From assembly GCA_026627065.1 (NCBI GenBank), contig JAPNUO010000003.1:248001-312000 (forward strand): DNA of 64,000 nt, given 5' to 3'. The notes under the pieces were generated by a model that did not search any database, was not told where the DNA came from, and worked only from the letters and a program-made list of their open reading frames with translations. Both the position numbers and the translations under genes were made by a program. This document shows positions 32,732 to 40,504 of this stretch, piece by piece (position 1 is the stretch's first letter; each line of letters opens with the position of its first letter). Origin of the DNA: Bacillota bacterium (lineage in GTDB: Bacteria > Bacillota > Sulfobacillia > Sulfobacillales > Sulfobacillaceae).

Positions 32732-33697
32732 ATGCCGCAGCCTTACGATTGGCCATTAGAGACCTTGCGGGACTACCGGCCGCCGCTAACGCGGGAGGCG
32801 GACTTTGATCGGTTTTGGGAGGCCGCCCTGGCTTCCTTAAATGACGTGCCAGTGACGGCCCAGCGGGTGGGCGCCTCCTACCCCGCGCCGGTGGTTTTGG
32901 AGTCGGTGGAGATTTTGGGGGCCGACGGCGCCATGGTGCGCGGCTGGTACGCGCGGCCGCGGCACCAGGCCGAGCCCTTGCCCGGCCTGGTCCTGTTTCA
33001 CGGCTATAACTATAGCTACGAGGGGGGCGTCAACGACGTGGTCGGTTGGGCGCTCCACGGGTACGCGGTGCTGGGCATGCACGTCAGGGGACAGTCGGCG
33101 CCCGGCGTGACGCCCAGCCCTAACGAGCACGTGAGCGGGTGGATGACCCAGGGCATCCTGTCCCCCGAAACCTACTACTATCGCGGCGTCTACCTGGATG
33201 CCGTGCGCGCCGTTCAGTGGCTCGCGACGGTGGACGAGGTGAGGGCGGATCGCATTGCGGTGGTGGGCGGAAGCCAGGGCGGAGGACTCTCCTTGGCCGC
33301 CGCCGCGCTCTCCGCACCCGCCGTGGCCGCCGTTGTCAGCGAGTTCCCGTTTTTGGCCCATTTTGAACGGGCGGTGGACATCGCTCCCGAAGGGCCCTAC
33401 GGAGAAATCTGCGACTACCTTCGCCGTCATGCGGATCCGGAGATCGCCACGCGCGCCTTCCGCACTCTTTCCTATTTTGACGTGATGAACTTGGCCCCGC
33501 GCGTTGCCGCGCCGGTGCTGATGTCGGTGGGGCTGGTCGACACCATTACCCCGCCCTCGACCATTTTTGCCACCTACAACCACCTGGGCTCGCGCGATCG
33601 CGATCTGGCCGTCTACCGCTATTTTGGGCATGAGCCCATTCCGCACTTCGTCATGCGGCGGCTGGAATTCCTGGAGCGCCACCTGAAGGGGCGTTGA
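32732..33697 (+). CDS. Acetyl-xylan esterase / cephalosporin-C deacetylase family esterase
   Basis: 321 residues, the size of CE7 (AXE1) alpha/beta hydrolases. The N-terminal tryptophan/aspartate lead (FDRFWEAAL), the RGQ motif (MHVRGQSAP), the nucleophile elbow GGSQGG (Ser near 181) and the C-terminal D and H (GLVDTITPP; HEPIPHF) are visible. CE7 enzymes deacetylate small sugars and antibiotics in the cytoplasm. It begins directly after lutC, with AAAGGAGAG in the lutC tail. Its place in a sugar-acid/lactate operon suggests it trims acetyl groups from the incoming sugar. Confidence 0.88.
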   Translation: MPQPYDWPLETLRDYRPPLTREADFDRFWEAALASLNDVPVTAQRVGASYPAPVVLESVEILGADGAMVRGWYARPRHQAEPLPGLVLFHGYNYSYEGGVNDVVGWALHGYAVLGMHVRGQSAPGVTPSPNEHVSGWMTQGILSPETYYYRGVYLDAVRAVQWLATVDEVRADRIAVVGGSQGGGLSLAAAALSAPAVAAVVSEFPFLAHFERAVDIAPEGPYGEICDYLRRHADPEIATRAFRTLSYFDVMNLAPRVAAPVLMSVGLVDTITPPSTIFATYNHLGSRDRDLAVYRYFGHEPIPHFVMRRLEFLERHLKGR

Positions 33698-33802
33698 CGT
33701 CCAGCGATTGGAATCTTGTCCGAACTGTTTAAGAAAAGCTGAACACTTCTCAAGGGCGGGGGCTGTCCGCCGATCCTGGCGCCTGAGCGCGCGTAACGCG
33801 GG

Positions 33803-33831
33803 ATGACGTCCGACGCCGGCCACGGTAGACT
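33803..33831 (+). promoter_or_regulatory. Promoter of the riboswitch transcript
   Basis: ATGACG (33803-33808), a 17-base spacer and TAGACT (33826-33831). The predicted start at about 33838 coincides with the first paired base of the riboswitch. Confidence 0.5.
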
Positions 33832-33837
33832 AGGCGA

Positions 33838-33964
33838 AGCCAAATCGTGGTGTGAACCACGACCGGGGAACCCATTTCTGGGGTGAATTCGCAATGAGCG
33901 ATAGGGCTGTCTCGCGCGCCCGAACCCGTCAGCTAACCTCGGAGGCTAATACGCGAGGAGGTTA
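33838..33964 (+). ncRNA. c-di-AMP riboswitch (ydaO/yuaA class) with Shine-Dalgarno region
   Basis: The conserved core is recognisable by eye: GGGGAACCC-A, then GGGGTGAATTCGC, AGGGCT, GCCCGAACCCGTCAGC and TAACCTCGG. The outer stem can form between AGCC (33838-33841) and GGCT (33944-33947). In B. subtilis this RNA binds c-di-AMP and lowers expression of wall-hydrolase and transporter genes; the same role in front of a 3D-domain protein is expected. TAACCTC (33934-33940) is fully complementary to GAGGTTA (33958-33964), which includes the ribosome-binding site, suggesting control of translation. No terminator is present. Confidence 0.93.
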
Positions 33965-33968
33965 TCCC

Positions 33969-34439
33969 ATGACACGATTTTTGCGTTGGACGCCATTGGT
34001 CGGCAGCGTGATTCTCGGCGCCGGATTGCTGGCGGCAACCCCTGCTTTTGCCGCGCAGTTGAGTCCCGGTCAGACGGTCACTATGGAAGCCACCGCATAC
34101 GGGCCGAGCGTCCAGGACAACTACCCCTATGGGGCGACGGACTATTTTGGCCAGCCGTTGACCCAGGGCGACGTCGCGGTCGACCCGAATGTGATTCCGC
34201 TCCGCACTTGCCTTTACATCACCGGCTACAATTCGGCCAATTTGCCGGTCGGCGGCTTCATCGGCGAGGCGGACGACGAGGGCGATGCCATCCAAGGTGA
34301 CCACATTGACATCTTCATGAACGCGCCCGAAGCGGAAGTCAACAACTTTGGCATTCAGTACGTCCGCGTGACAGTGCTGGGGCCGGCCAGCAGCAACACG
34401 TCGTTGTCGGGCACGGCGGCTTGCCGCGCTTACGAATAA
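33969..34439 (+). CDS. Secreted 3D-domain (double-psi beta-barrel) cell-wall protein
   Basis: 156 residues. A signal peptide ends near PAFAA. The rest is a 3D domain: TMEATAYGPS, GDVAVDPNVIPLRTCLYI, and DEGDAIQGDHIDIFMN, the last containing the D-x-G-x-x-I-x-G-x-x-I-D motif with the three aspartates. Related domains in YuiC, MltA and RpfB-associated proteins cleave or bind peptidoglycan. ATG at 33969 follows AGGAGGTT. It is under the c-di-AMP riboswitch, fitting a link between c-di-AMP level and wall turnover. Strong hairpin terminator downstream. Confidence 0.9.
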   Translation: MTRFLRWTPLVGSVILGAGLLAATPAFAAQLSPGQTVTMEATAYGPSVQDNYPYGATDYFGQPLTQGDVAVDPNVIPLRTCLYITGYNSANLPVGGFIGEADDEGDAIQGDHIDIFMNAPEAEVNNFGIQYVRVTVLGPASSNTSLSGTAACRAYE

Positions 34440-34770
34440 CGTGCAACAAAAGACCGACACGTATACAACCGACGAGAACGTCCGCCGGGGAGCCGGCGGA
34501 CGTTTCCCTGGGGCATCGCTTAGGCGAGGCGTTGGCGAGGAATTGTTCGGAGTTTCGTTTCTCAGCCGTATCCGTCGCGATCGGGAATTCCCGATCGGCT
34601 GGATGAAAGAGGAGCCCAGCGCCTTCGGGAGCACAAGGGTGCGCGGCCAAGCAGCGTGGGCGTCAGGGTGACTGTGCGCCTCGAGTCGCCCGTGATTTGT
34701 TAAGATGCCTTTAAGGCATCGGGGCAAAAGCCCCGGGCATGTTGAGAGGAATCGGATGGGAGGCGAGAGG
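34440..34770. other. Intergenic region with palindrome and leader hairpins
   Basis: No gene is supported. Besides the terminator it holds a perfect 20-bp palindrome (34578-34597, centre GAATTC) that could be an operator. Just before the peptidase gene, two adjacent hairpins occur: GATGCC/GGCATC (34704-34720) and GGGGC/GCCCC (34721-34734). GGCAT at 34736-34740 competes for the left arm of the first hairpin. Confidence 0.5.
34477..34507 (+). terminator. Strong hairpin terminator after the 3D-domain gene
   Basis: Perfect 12-bp stem (34477-34488 with 34493-34504), loop GGAG, ending in three Ts. Confidence 0.8.
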
Positions 34771-35856
34771 ATGACAACCAGTGCCTTGGCGCGATTTCAG
34801 GAGCGGCTTCGGGTGGCCGAGCTGGACGCCGCGTTGATTGCGGCCCCGGAAACCCTGCCGGCCACCAACCTCCGCTACCTCAGCGGTTTTACGGGCTCCT
34901 CGGCCTATCTCTTAGTGACGCCCGAGCGCGCCTGGCTGTTGACTGATGGCCGCTATGTGGAGCAAGCGCGGGTGGAGTCGCCGGCCTTCGAGGTGGTGCC
35001 GCAGGGGCGGCAGGTGGCGGAAACCATCGCGGCGCTCTGCCAAGAGGCGCGCATTGCCAAACTCGGCTTTGAGGCCGACAAGGTGCCTCATGCTATGTAC
35101 AAGGCCTGGCGCGATCAGATTCCGGCGATCTGGCGCCCGCTGCGCCGGATGGTGGAAGACTTGCGCCTTGTGAAAACGCCCGAGGAAATCGCCGCCATCC
35201 GCGAGGCCGCCGCCATTGCCGACGACGCGCTGGCTGAAGTGTTGCCGCAGGCCGTGGGCCAAAGCGAGCGGGAGCTGGCCCTGGCGCTGGAGTGGGGGAT
35301 GCGCCGCCGCGGCGCGGAAGCGCTGGCTTTTCCCTCCATCGTGGTGGCGGGTGAGCGGGGCGCTTGGCCGCACGCGCAGCCGAGCGACCGACGCATTCAG
35401 CCGGGGGAGCTTTTGATCCTCGACTTTGGCGCGCAGGTGCGCGGCTACAAATCGGATGAGACCGTGACGGTGGCGACTGGTCCAGTATCCGAGGAGCTCC
35501 GCCGCTTGGTGGACATCGTGGCGGAGGCCCAAGCCCGGGGCATCGAGGCCGCGCGGCCCGGGGCGACGGCGGGCAGCGTCGATGCCGCCGCGCGGTCGGT
35601 CATCGAGCGCGCGGGATACGGGGCGGCCTTCGGGCATGGCACCGGCCACGGGGTCGGGCTGGACATTCACGAAGCCCCCTACGCCGGGCCGAACCCCCAG
35701 CTGGATGTGGTGCTTGCGCCTGGCATGACGCTCACCGTCGAACCCGGCATTTATCTTCCCGGTCTAGGAGGCTGCCGGCTGGAAGATACCCTCGTCATTA
35801 CCGAAACTGGGGCGGAGCGGTTGACGCGCTGGCCGAAAACGTTTCAAGTGCTGTGA
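34771..35856 (+). CDS. Xaa-Pro peptidase, M24B family
   Basis: 361 residues. An N-terminal creatinase-like domain (about 1-130) is followed by the pita-bread domain. All five metal ligands are visible: D in LDFGAQ, D in SDETVT, H in GHGTGHGVGLDIHE, E in TVEPGIY and E in LEDTLVIT. It cleaves the bond before proline in short peptides in the cytoplasm. ATG at 34771 has GGGAGG seven bases upstream; ATG at 34756 is a possible alternative. Its stop touches the end of the convergent lipoprotein gene. Confidence 0.92.
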   Translation: MTTSALARFQERLRVAELDAALIAAPETLPATNLRYLSGFTGSSAYLLVTPERAWLLTDGRYVEQARVESPAFEVVPQGRQVAETIAALCQEARIAKLGFEADKVPHAMYKAWRDQIPAIWRPLRRMVEDLRLVKTPEEIAAIREAAAIADDALAEVLPQAVGQSERELALALEWGMRRRGAEALAFPSIVVAGERGAWPHAQPSDRRIQPGELLILDFGAQVRGYKSDETVTVATGPVSEELRRLVDIVAEAQARGIEAARPGATAGSVDAAARSVIERAGYGAAFGHGTGHGVGLDIHEAPYAGPNPQLDVVLAPGMTLTVEPGIYLPGLGGCRLEDTLVITETGAERLTRWPKTFQVL

Positions 35857-36597
35857 TTAGGCGGAAAACATGGCGATGGGGGCGTTGTCCCCGGAAATCC
35901 AGACCGAGTAGCTGGAGGCCACGGGGACCTCGACCGTAAAATCGCCGGTCACCGACCGGTTAGACGGCACCCGGACGACGACGGCTTCAGCGTGCTGGGG
36001 GACGATGGGATAAGGGAAGAGCGAGTTGCTGGCCGTGACGCCGGTCAGCACATAGTCGTTGCGGGAGGATCCCGGGTTGGCGTTGCCGGGGCCGACGATG
36101 ATGTCGTTGAGGGCAAAGAGAATCATCGCCGGCGTGGGGTTGTGCAGGGTGACATTGAGGAGATAGAGGCGTTCGGGCGTGCCGTTGACGGTCACCGTGC
36201 CTTCCGCCTGGACCGTATTGACGGCGGCCTGCACCTGGTTGGGGTTGGTCACCCCGCCGACCGGCGGCTCGGCGGTCACCACCGGTTGGGGCGGCGTGCT
36301 CGGGGTTTGCACCGGCACCGAACTGCTGGACGAGCTCACCGACGTGCTGGTGGAGGGACTCACGCTGAGGGACGGGGGGACCGAGGACGGTGTGGTGCTG
36401 GGCTCAGGCGTTGACGACGGGCTGACGCTCGGGCTCGGGCTGGGCGTCGACGTCTTGGCCACTGTCGGGGCACTTTTCGGGTGGTGATGCGCATGGGCGA
36501 GAGCCGCCGGCGTGGTGGCCGTGGCCCCGCAGGCAGTGGCGCCCGCGCCGAGGAGCGTGACGACAAGAAGCTTCAGAGCCTGTTGGTGTCGGGTCAT
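35857..36597 (-). CDS. Putative lipoprotein with long Ser/Thr/Pro linker
   Basis: 246 residues. The N terminus looks like a lipoprotein signal (hydrophobic LKLLVVTLLGAGATAC, Cys 23), although the -3 residue is Ala rather than Leu. Residues about 40-110 are a low-complexity Ser/Thr/Pro/Val linker, probably glycosylated or wall-spanning. The C-terminal 130 residues are a beta-sandwich-like domain of unknown family. The start overlaps the stop of the GH18 gene by four bases, so the two are one transcript and may act together in the envelope. Confidence 0.75.
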   Translation of the reverse strand: MTRHQQALKLLVVTLLGAGATACGATATTPAALAHAHHHPKSAPTVAKTSTPSPSPSVSPSSTPEPSTTPSSVPPSLSVSPSTSTSVSSSSSSVPVQTPSTPPQPVVTAEPPVGGVTNPNQVQAAVNTVQAEGTVTVNGTPERLYLLNVTLHNPTPAMILFALNDIIVGPGNANPGSSRNDYVLTGVTASNSLFPYPIVPQHAEAVVVRVPSNRSVTGDFTVEVPVASSYSVWISGDNAPIAMFSA

Positions 36598-39500
36598 GGC
36601 GTTGCCTCCTCATGTCCATCCGGATTGATCGTCACCGTTTGTTCCAGCATAGTCCAAAAGTCGCTGCTCTCAAACGGCAGCCGCCAAATAGCAATTCCGC
36701 CCAACTTGTCGGGAATGGCCACTTGGGTCAAGCTGGCTTGGAGCGACTCGGTGGAGTTGATCCAGTACTGGTATTCTCCGAGATTCCACGTCTGGATGAC
36801 CTGGCTGAGCGCCGCCTCAGTGCTGGGGCCGTACACCCCGGGCGTCGCGTTGGCTACCTGAAAGTCCTGTTGGAACTGGGCCACCGCCTCCGTGGTCAGC
36901 GGACCGTAATGTCCGTCTTGCGCCAGCGGCAGGTAGCTGGGCACGGGCTGGTGATGGTCGACCGCATAGCGCAAGAGGATGTAGTTGAGGAGCCCTTGCA
37001 GGTTTTGCACTTGGGGGAGAAATGTTCCTTCGTCGGCAATGGACAGTGTCTCCGTGGGGGCCACCGCTTCCCCGTTGGGGTTGGCCGTCCAGTCGCCATT
37101 GCTGTTGACATACTCGTTGGTCATGAACACTTCACTTCCCGTGGTCGGATCCCAGACGGGGACGATGTTGGGATTTTGGTTGAGGAGCGTCGCCACTTGC
37201 GCGTCCGAGACGTAAGCATCATCGCCCAATGGCGCCCCTTGGTCAAGGCCGCTGTTGTTGAAGGACCAATAATCCCCATAGGGGCCGAGGCCCATGATAA
37301 TTTGAGAGGGATTGGCGCCGTCGCTGATGGCGGTTTGGTAGACGCTGGTTAGCCAGCTGAGAGCGGCGTTGGGGCCAGCCTCGGTATAGCTGTCGTATTC
37401 GCCGTACGTCATGATGTTGATGTAGTTCACGTAGGGGGCAATGGCCGCCAAGTTGTAGGGGCTGTTGGGGTAAAAGGTGGCGTAGACGTCCACCATCAGC
37501 TTTTTGCCGATGGCGTGGAGCGCCGGGCCCAAGGCCGCCACAAAATTGGTGTACTGCTGAGACACCTGGGCCAGCGAGAGCCCGTTAAATTCCGTCGGTT
37601 CGAAGTCAATGGTGACGCCATCGTAATCGTTTTGCTGAACAGCCGCGACGATTTGCTGCACGGTCGCTTGAATGGCGCTCGCGGTTTGAAAGGGGCCGAC
37701 CGAGATGGAGCCGATCATGGGCCACACTTGGAGGCCTTCTTGGTGGGCCTGGGCGACGACCGCGTTCGACCCGGCAGGGGGGCTTCCGATGGTCCAGGCC
37801 AGCGTGGTGGGATTTTGCTGTTCGTAGTACCACGTGGGGAGGATGGCCGACAGGGCCGGCGCCTCGTCCACCATGGTGCTGTAGGAGCCATCGTAGTGGG
37901 GCATAAAGCTCCCGTAGGCGAGGACATAAAAGCTCGACGCGGAGGCCGCCGAGGTGGTGGAAACCGCGGGGTCGTCCGGGGTGGGGCTCATGGCCAAATC
38001 AATGGCGCCGCTGGCGGATGGAGCGGACAAGGCGTCGCCAAAGCTGTAGACCTGACCCGCACTGGTTAAAATGCTGTAGCCGCCGCCGTCCGGCGTCACG
38101 GCCAAGGCCACCGCCTTGGCCTGCCCCATTTCGGCTGCCGTGGGATCGCCAAAGAACGGCGCGTTGCCAAAGGCGTCCACCTTCCCGTTTTGCAGCAAAA
38201 TCCAATAGCCGCCGTCGTTGGCGGTGGGAACCAAACCGACAGCCTCGGCGGCCGGGCTTGCGTCCTGAGCAGCGGGAATGGCCGTGGATCCCAAGGGCGC
38301 GCCCATCGGAAGGGTTCCCAACGAGCTCACCGTATGGATGTTCTGCCAGGAAAACCCCAAGGCCGTAAAGAGAGCCACGGAGGGAATATGCCGAAGCACG
38401 CCGCCCATATCGACATAGACGGCGGGTGCGCCTTGGCGTCGGTACAAGGCCCCGGTTTGAAAGGGCGGAAGGGGGCTCGCGATGGTGGCCCCGATGGGAA
38501 GCGGCGGAAGCCGAGGCACCGTGACGACAGACGCCCAGGCAAAGCCGGAGCCGTCAAAGACCGCTTTGGTCGCTAAGGGCCTCAGGGTGTTTTGGTCCAC
38601 CAGGTAGACGATGGCATGCCCTTTGACGCGAAGGAGCGTGCCGGTGGGGAAATAGGGCGAAGGGAGCGATACCGACGGGCCCACCGGCCAGTTGGGCAGG
38701 ATCGCCGCAATGCGCACGGCCGGAACTGCGGTGGCGGCAGGGGCGTTGGCCACTGGATGCAGAACGCCGTTTTGCACGACATACTCCGTCTGGGTCGCGG
38801 TATCCTGAAGCAGCGTGCCGTCCGGGTAGGGGACGATGCAGGGAAGGCCCAGGCGGTAGCCATTGAGGGAGTCCACCGTGATTACCGATGCCGCACTTTT
38901 GCCCATGCCGCTTAACACCTGGAGCGTGGGGATGTGGTACAGGACGTGATTTTCGACCAAAAACACGGGGCTGGTTCCCTTGAGGCGAACCAAGGTACCG
39001 TTGGCAAGTGCCGGCGCCGGCGTGGAAAGCGGGGTCATATGCGGGACGGAGCCAAAATCTTTGGCATCGCCAAAGGCATAGACAGCGCCCGTTTGCGAGA
39101 GCACCCAATACCCTTCCCCGGTTTGCGTGACCGCAATGGCCGCCGCGGGAATCGGCGCGGGCGGACTGCCGTAGTTGGTGGCGGTGCCAATGGCGTAGAC
39201 CGTTCCCGTGCGGCTTAGCACATAGGCGCCCGTGCCCGAAGGCAGCACCGCCATGCCCACCGCCGTAATCGGCGTGCTGACACCGCCGAGCGGGGTGGCA
39301 TCGCCAAAGTTGTATATGCTGCCGTTCTGCGCCAAAATCCAGTATCCTTGGCCGTTTGCGGTCATGACCATTTGCACCGCCGGCGAGGTTGCCGCAGCGC
39401 CCAAACTGGTCAAATCCCCGTAGGTCGCGACGGGGCCGTGCGCCGTGACGGCGCCTTGGGGGGTCAAGGTGTAATAACCGCGCTCGACCCCGGAAAAGGC

Positions 39501-39818
39501 GACCGACGTGCTGAGACCTTGGACCGTGGTCAGCGTCAGGGTGCCGGGGCCGGCTGTGGTCGGTAGGTTCACGGTGACGCGGGTGGCACTCCAGCTCACG
39601 ACGCTGGCAGGACTCCCGTCAATGGTTACCGAGGCGGGGTCCGAACCAAAGTTTTGGCCGGTGATGTTGAGGCGACTGTCATGGTCGGCAGCCGTGTACC
39701 CAGAAATAGTCGGCCCTGTTTGCGCGGACGCGATGGCGGGAATGCCCCCGAGGCACAGCGCCGCCGATATCAAAGCCACGGCCACCTGCGTTGACAACAA
39801 TCGCGGAGAAAACGCCAT
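36594..39818 (-). CDS. Large secreted GH18 glycosidase with propeller-like repeats and an inserted peptidoglycan-binding domain
   Basis: 1074 residues from the ATG at 39818 (AAGGGAG upstream). In order: signal peptide ending near ASAQ; an IPT/TIG-like domain (about 40-105); YW-I/V-L-x-Q-x-G-x-x-Y-x-F-GDA repeats (about 120-270, again about 545-620); GTLLRxKGxxxVYLVxxxxLRxI-type repeats (about 275-530); then a GH18 barrel from FYVLAYGSF (about 631) with catalytic DGVTIDFEP near 735. A PG_binding_1 domain (about 925-1010) sits before the last barrel strands (GGIAIWRLP), so it is inserted into the barrel. GH18 enzymes of this kind act on cortex or wall glycan. Spo0A-box matches lie upstream. Confidence 0.85.
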   Translation of the reverse strand: MAFSPRLLSTQVAVALISAALCLGGIPAIASAQTGPTISGYTAADHDSRLNITGQNFGSDPASVTIDGSPASVVSWSATRVTVNLPTTAGPGTLTLTTVQGLSTSVAFSGVERGYYTLTPQGAVTAHGPVATYGDLTSLGAAATSPAVQMVMTANGQGYWILAQNGSIYNFGDATPLGGVSTPITAVGMAVLPSGTGAYVLSRTGTVYAIGTATNYGSPPAPIPAAAIAVTQTGEGYWVLSQTGAVYAFGDAKDFGSVPHMTPLSTPAPALANGTLVRLKGTSPVFLVENHVLYHIPTLQVLSGMGKSAASVITVDSLNGYRLGLPCIVPYPDGTLLQDTATQTEYVVQNGVLHPVANAPAATAVPAVRIAAILPNWPVGPSVSLPSPYFPTGTLLRVKGHAIVYLVDQNTLRPLATKAVFDGSGFAWASVVTVPRLPPLPIGATIASPLPPFQTGALYRRQGAPAVYVDMGGVLRHIPSVALFTALGFSWQNIHTVSSLGTLPMGAPLGSTAIPAAQDASPAAEAVGLVPTANDGGYWILLQNGKVDAFGNAPFFGDPTAAEMGQAKAVALAVTPDGGGYSILTSAGQVYSFGDALSAPSASGAIDLAMSPTPDDPAVSTTSAASASSFYVLAYGSFMPHYDGSYSTMVDEAPALSAILPTWYYEQQNPTTLAWTIGSPPAGSNAVVAQAHQEGLQVWPMIGSISVGPFQTASAIQATVQQIVAAVQQNDYDGVTIDFEPTEFNGLSLAQVSQQYTNFVAALGPALHAIGKKLMVDVYATFYPNSPYNLAAIAPYVNYINIMTYGEYDSYTEAGPNAALSWLTSVYQTAISDGANPSQIIMGLGPYGDYWSFNNSGLDQGAPLGDDAYVSDAQVATLLNQNPNIVPVWDPTTGSEVFMTNEYVNSNGDWTANPNGEAVAPTETLSIADEGTFLPQVQNLQGLLNYILLRYAVDHHQPVPSYLPLAQDGHYGPLTTEAVAQFQQDFQVANATPGVYGPSTEAALSQVIQTWNLGEYQYWINSTESLQASLTQVAIPDKLGGIAIWRLPFESSDFWTMLEQTVTINPDGHEEATP

Positions 39819-39870
39819 GAAGACTCTCCCTTCCTCAGCCAAAAATGGTAAACGCGGTCTCTTCCCTTAT

Positions 39871-39900
39871 TTGTCGAAGAGGAGGATTTTTCCTGTCGGA
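39871..39900 (-). promoter_or_regulatory. Spo0A-box pair upstream of the GH18 gene
   Basis: TTGTCGAA (plus strand 39871-39878) is a perfect match, 53 bases before the GH18 start. A second, TGTCGGA (39894-39900), has one mismatch, about two helical turns away in the same orientation. A pair of boxes is more convincing than one. Confidence 0.4.
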
Positions 39901-40339
39901 GGAGCTGACTTTTTTCTGGATTTTGGCGAACTCCTGGCAGAATTCTCGTCGTCACCTTCAAGGGGCAATGTTCACCGGAGCACGCAGGATAACGTCGTTG
40001 ACATGGGGTCGAGAGACGTCGCAAACTTCTCGGAACGGAAACGCGGGCAATCTCCCACAGACAGAAACGGCCAGCCAAACAAACTGACCGCACCTTTGCC
40101 GCCCAAGGGATATCGCATGGGATACACGAGCTTTCCATGTTTTGCGGGACGAGACTCGTGACGTTGCGTGTGTGTGACGGTCGGCCCGTTTCTCTTGTCG
40201 TCAAACCAGTCGAGATCAGGAGAACCACATGTGAAAGCGGCAAAATCGCAAATCGGGGCGGCTCATTTGTCACGAGCGGACGATGACTGACTTTAGTGGA
40301 ATTTTGGCAAATAAATGCACAGTGTCTGGATAAAAGAGA

Positions 40340-40368
40340 TTGGATTTCTTGGCTTGGCGGGTCATAAT
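40340..40368 (+). promoter_or_regulatory. Promoter of the GH42 gene
   Basis: TTGGAT (40340-40345), 17-base spacer, CATAAT (40363-40368). Predicted leader about 130 bases. Confidence 0.5.
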
Positions 40369-40504
40369 GGTTTCCAATGGCAGGGAACTCCGTGGTGTGC
40401 GCCGTCATCTTTTTTGTTCCATTCCTCATGCCTTCTATTGCGGAGATAGCCGGCGCAGTCTGTTGGCGAGCTTGCCTATGTTCTTTCAGTAAAGAAGGTG
40501 CTGT

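Larger units (their letters stand above)
39819..40504. other. Long divergent regulatory region between the GH18 and GH42 genes
   Basis: 686 bases with lower G+C than the flanks and no credible gene; open frames here have no ribosome-binding sites or recognisable composition. It contains the Spo0A-box matches near the GH18 gene and a promoter near the GH42 gene. About 40000-40330 shows nothing I can name; no known riboswitch core was recognised. Confidence 0.6.

Noticed and set aside
39819..40330. A c-di-GMP or other riboswitch in the long leader of the GH18 gene
   Set aside because: No conserved core of any class I know could be found on the minus strand; only short Spo0A-like boxes are supportable.
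39770..40429. 219-codon open frame on the minus strand in the GH18-GH42 gap
   Set aside because: No ribosome-binding site, no domain pattern, a composition rich in Arg, Ser and Cys unlike real genes here, and it overlaps the GH18 start.
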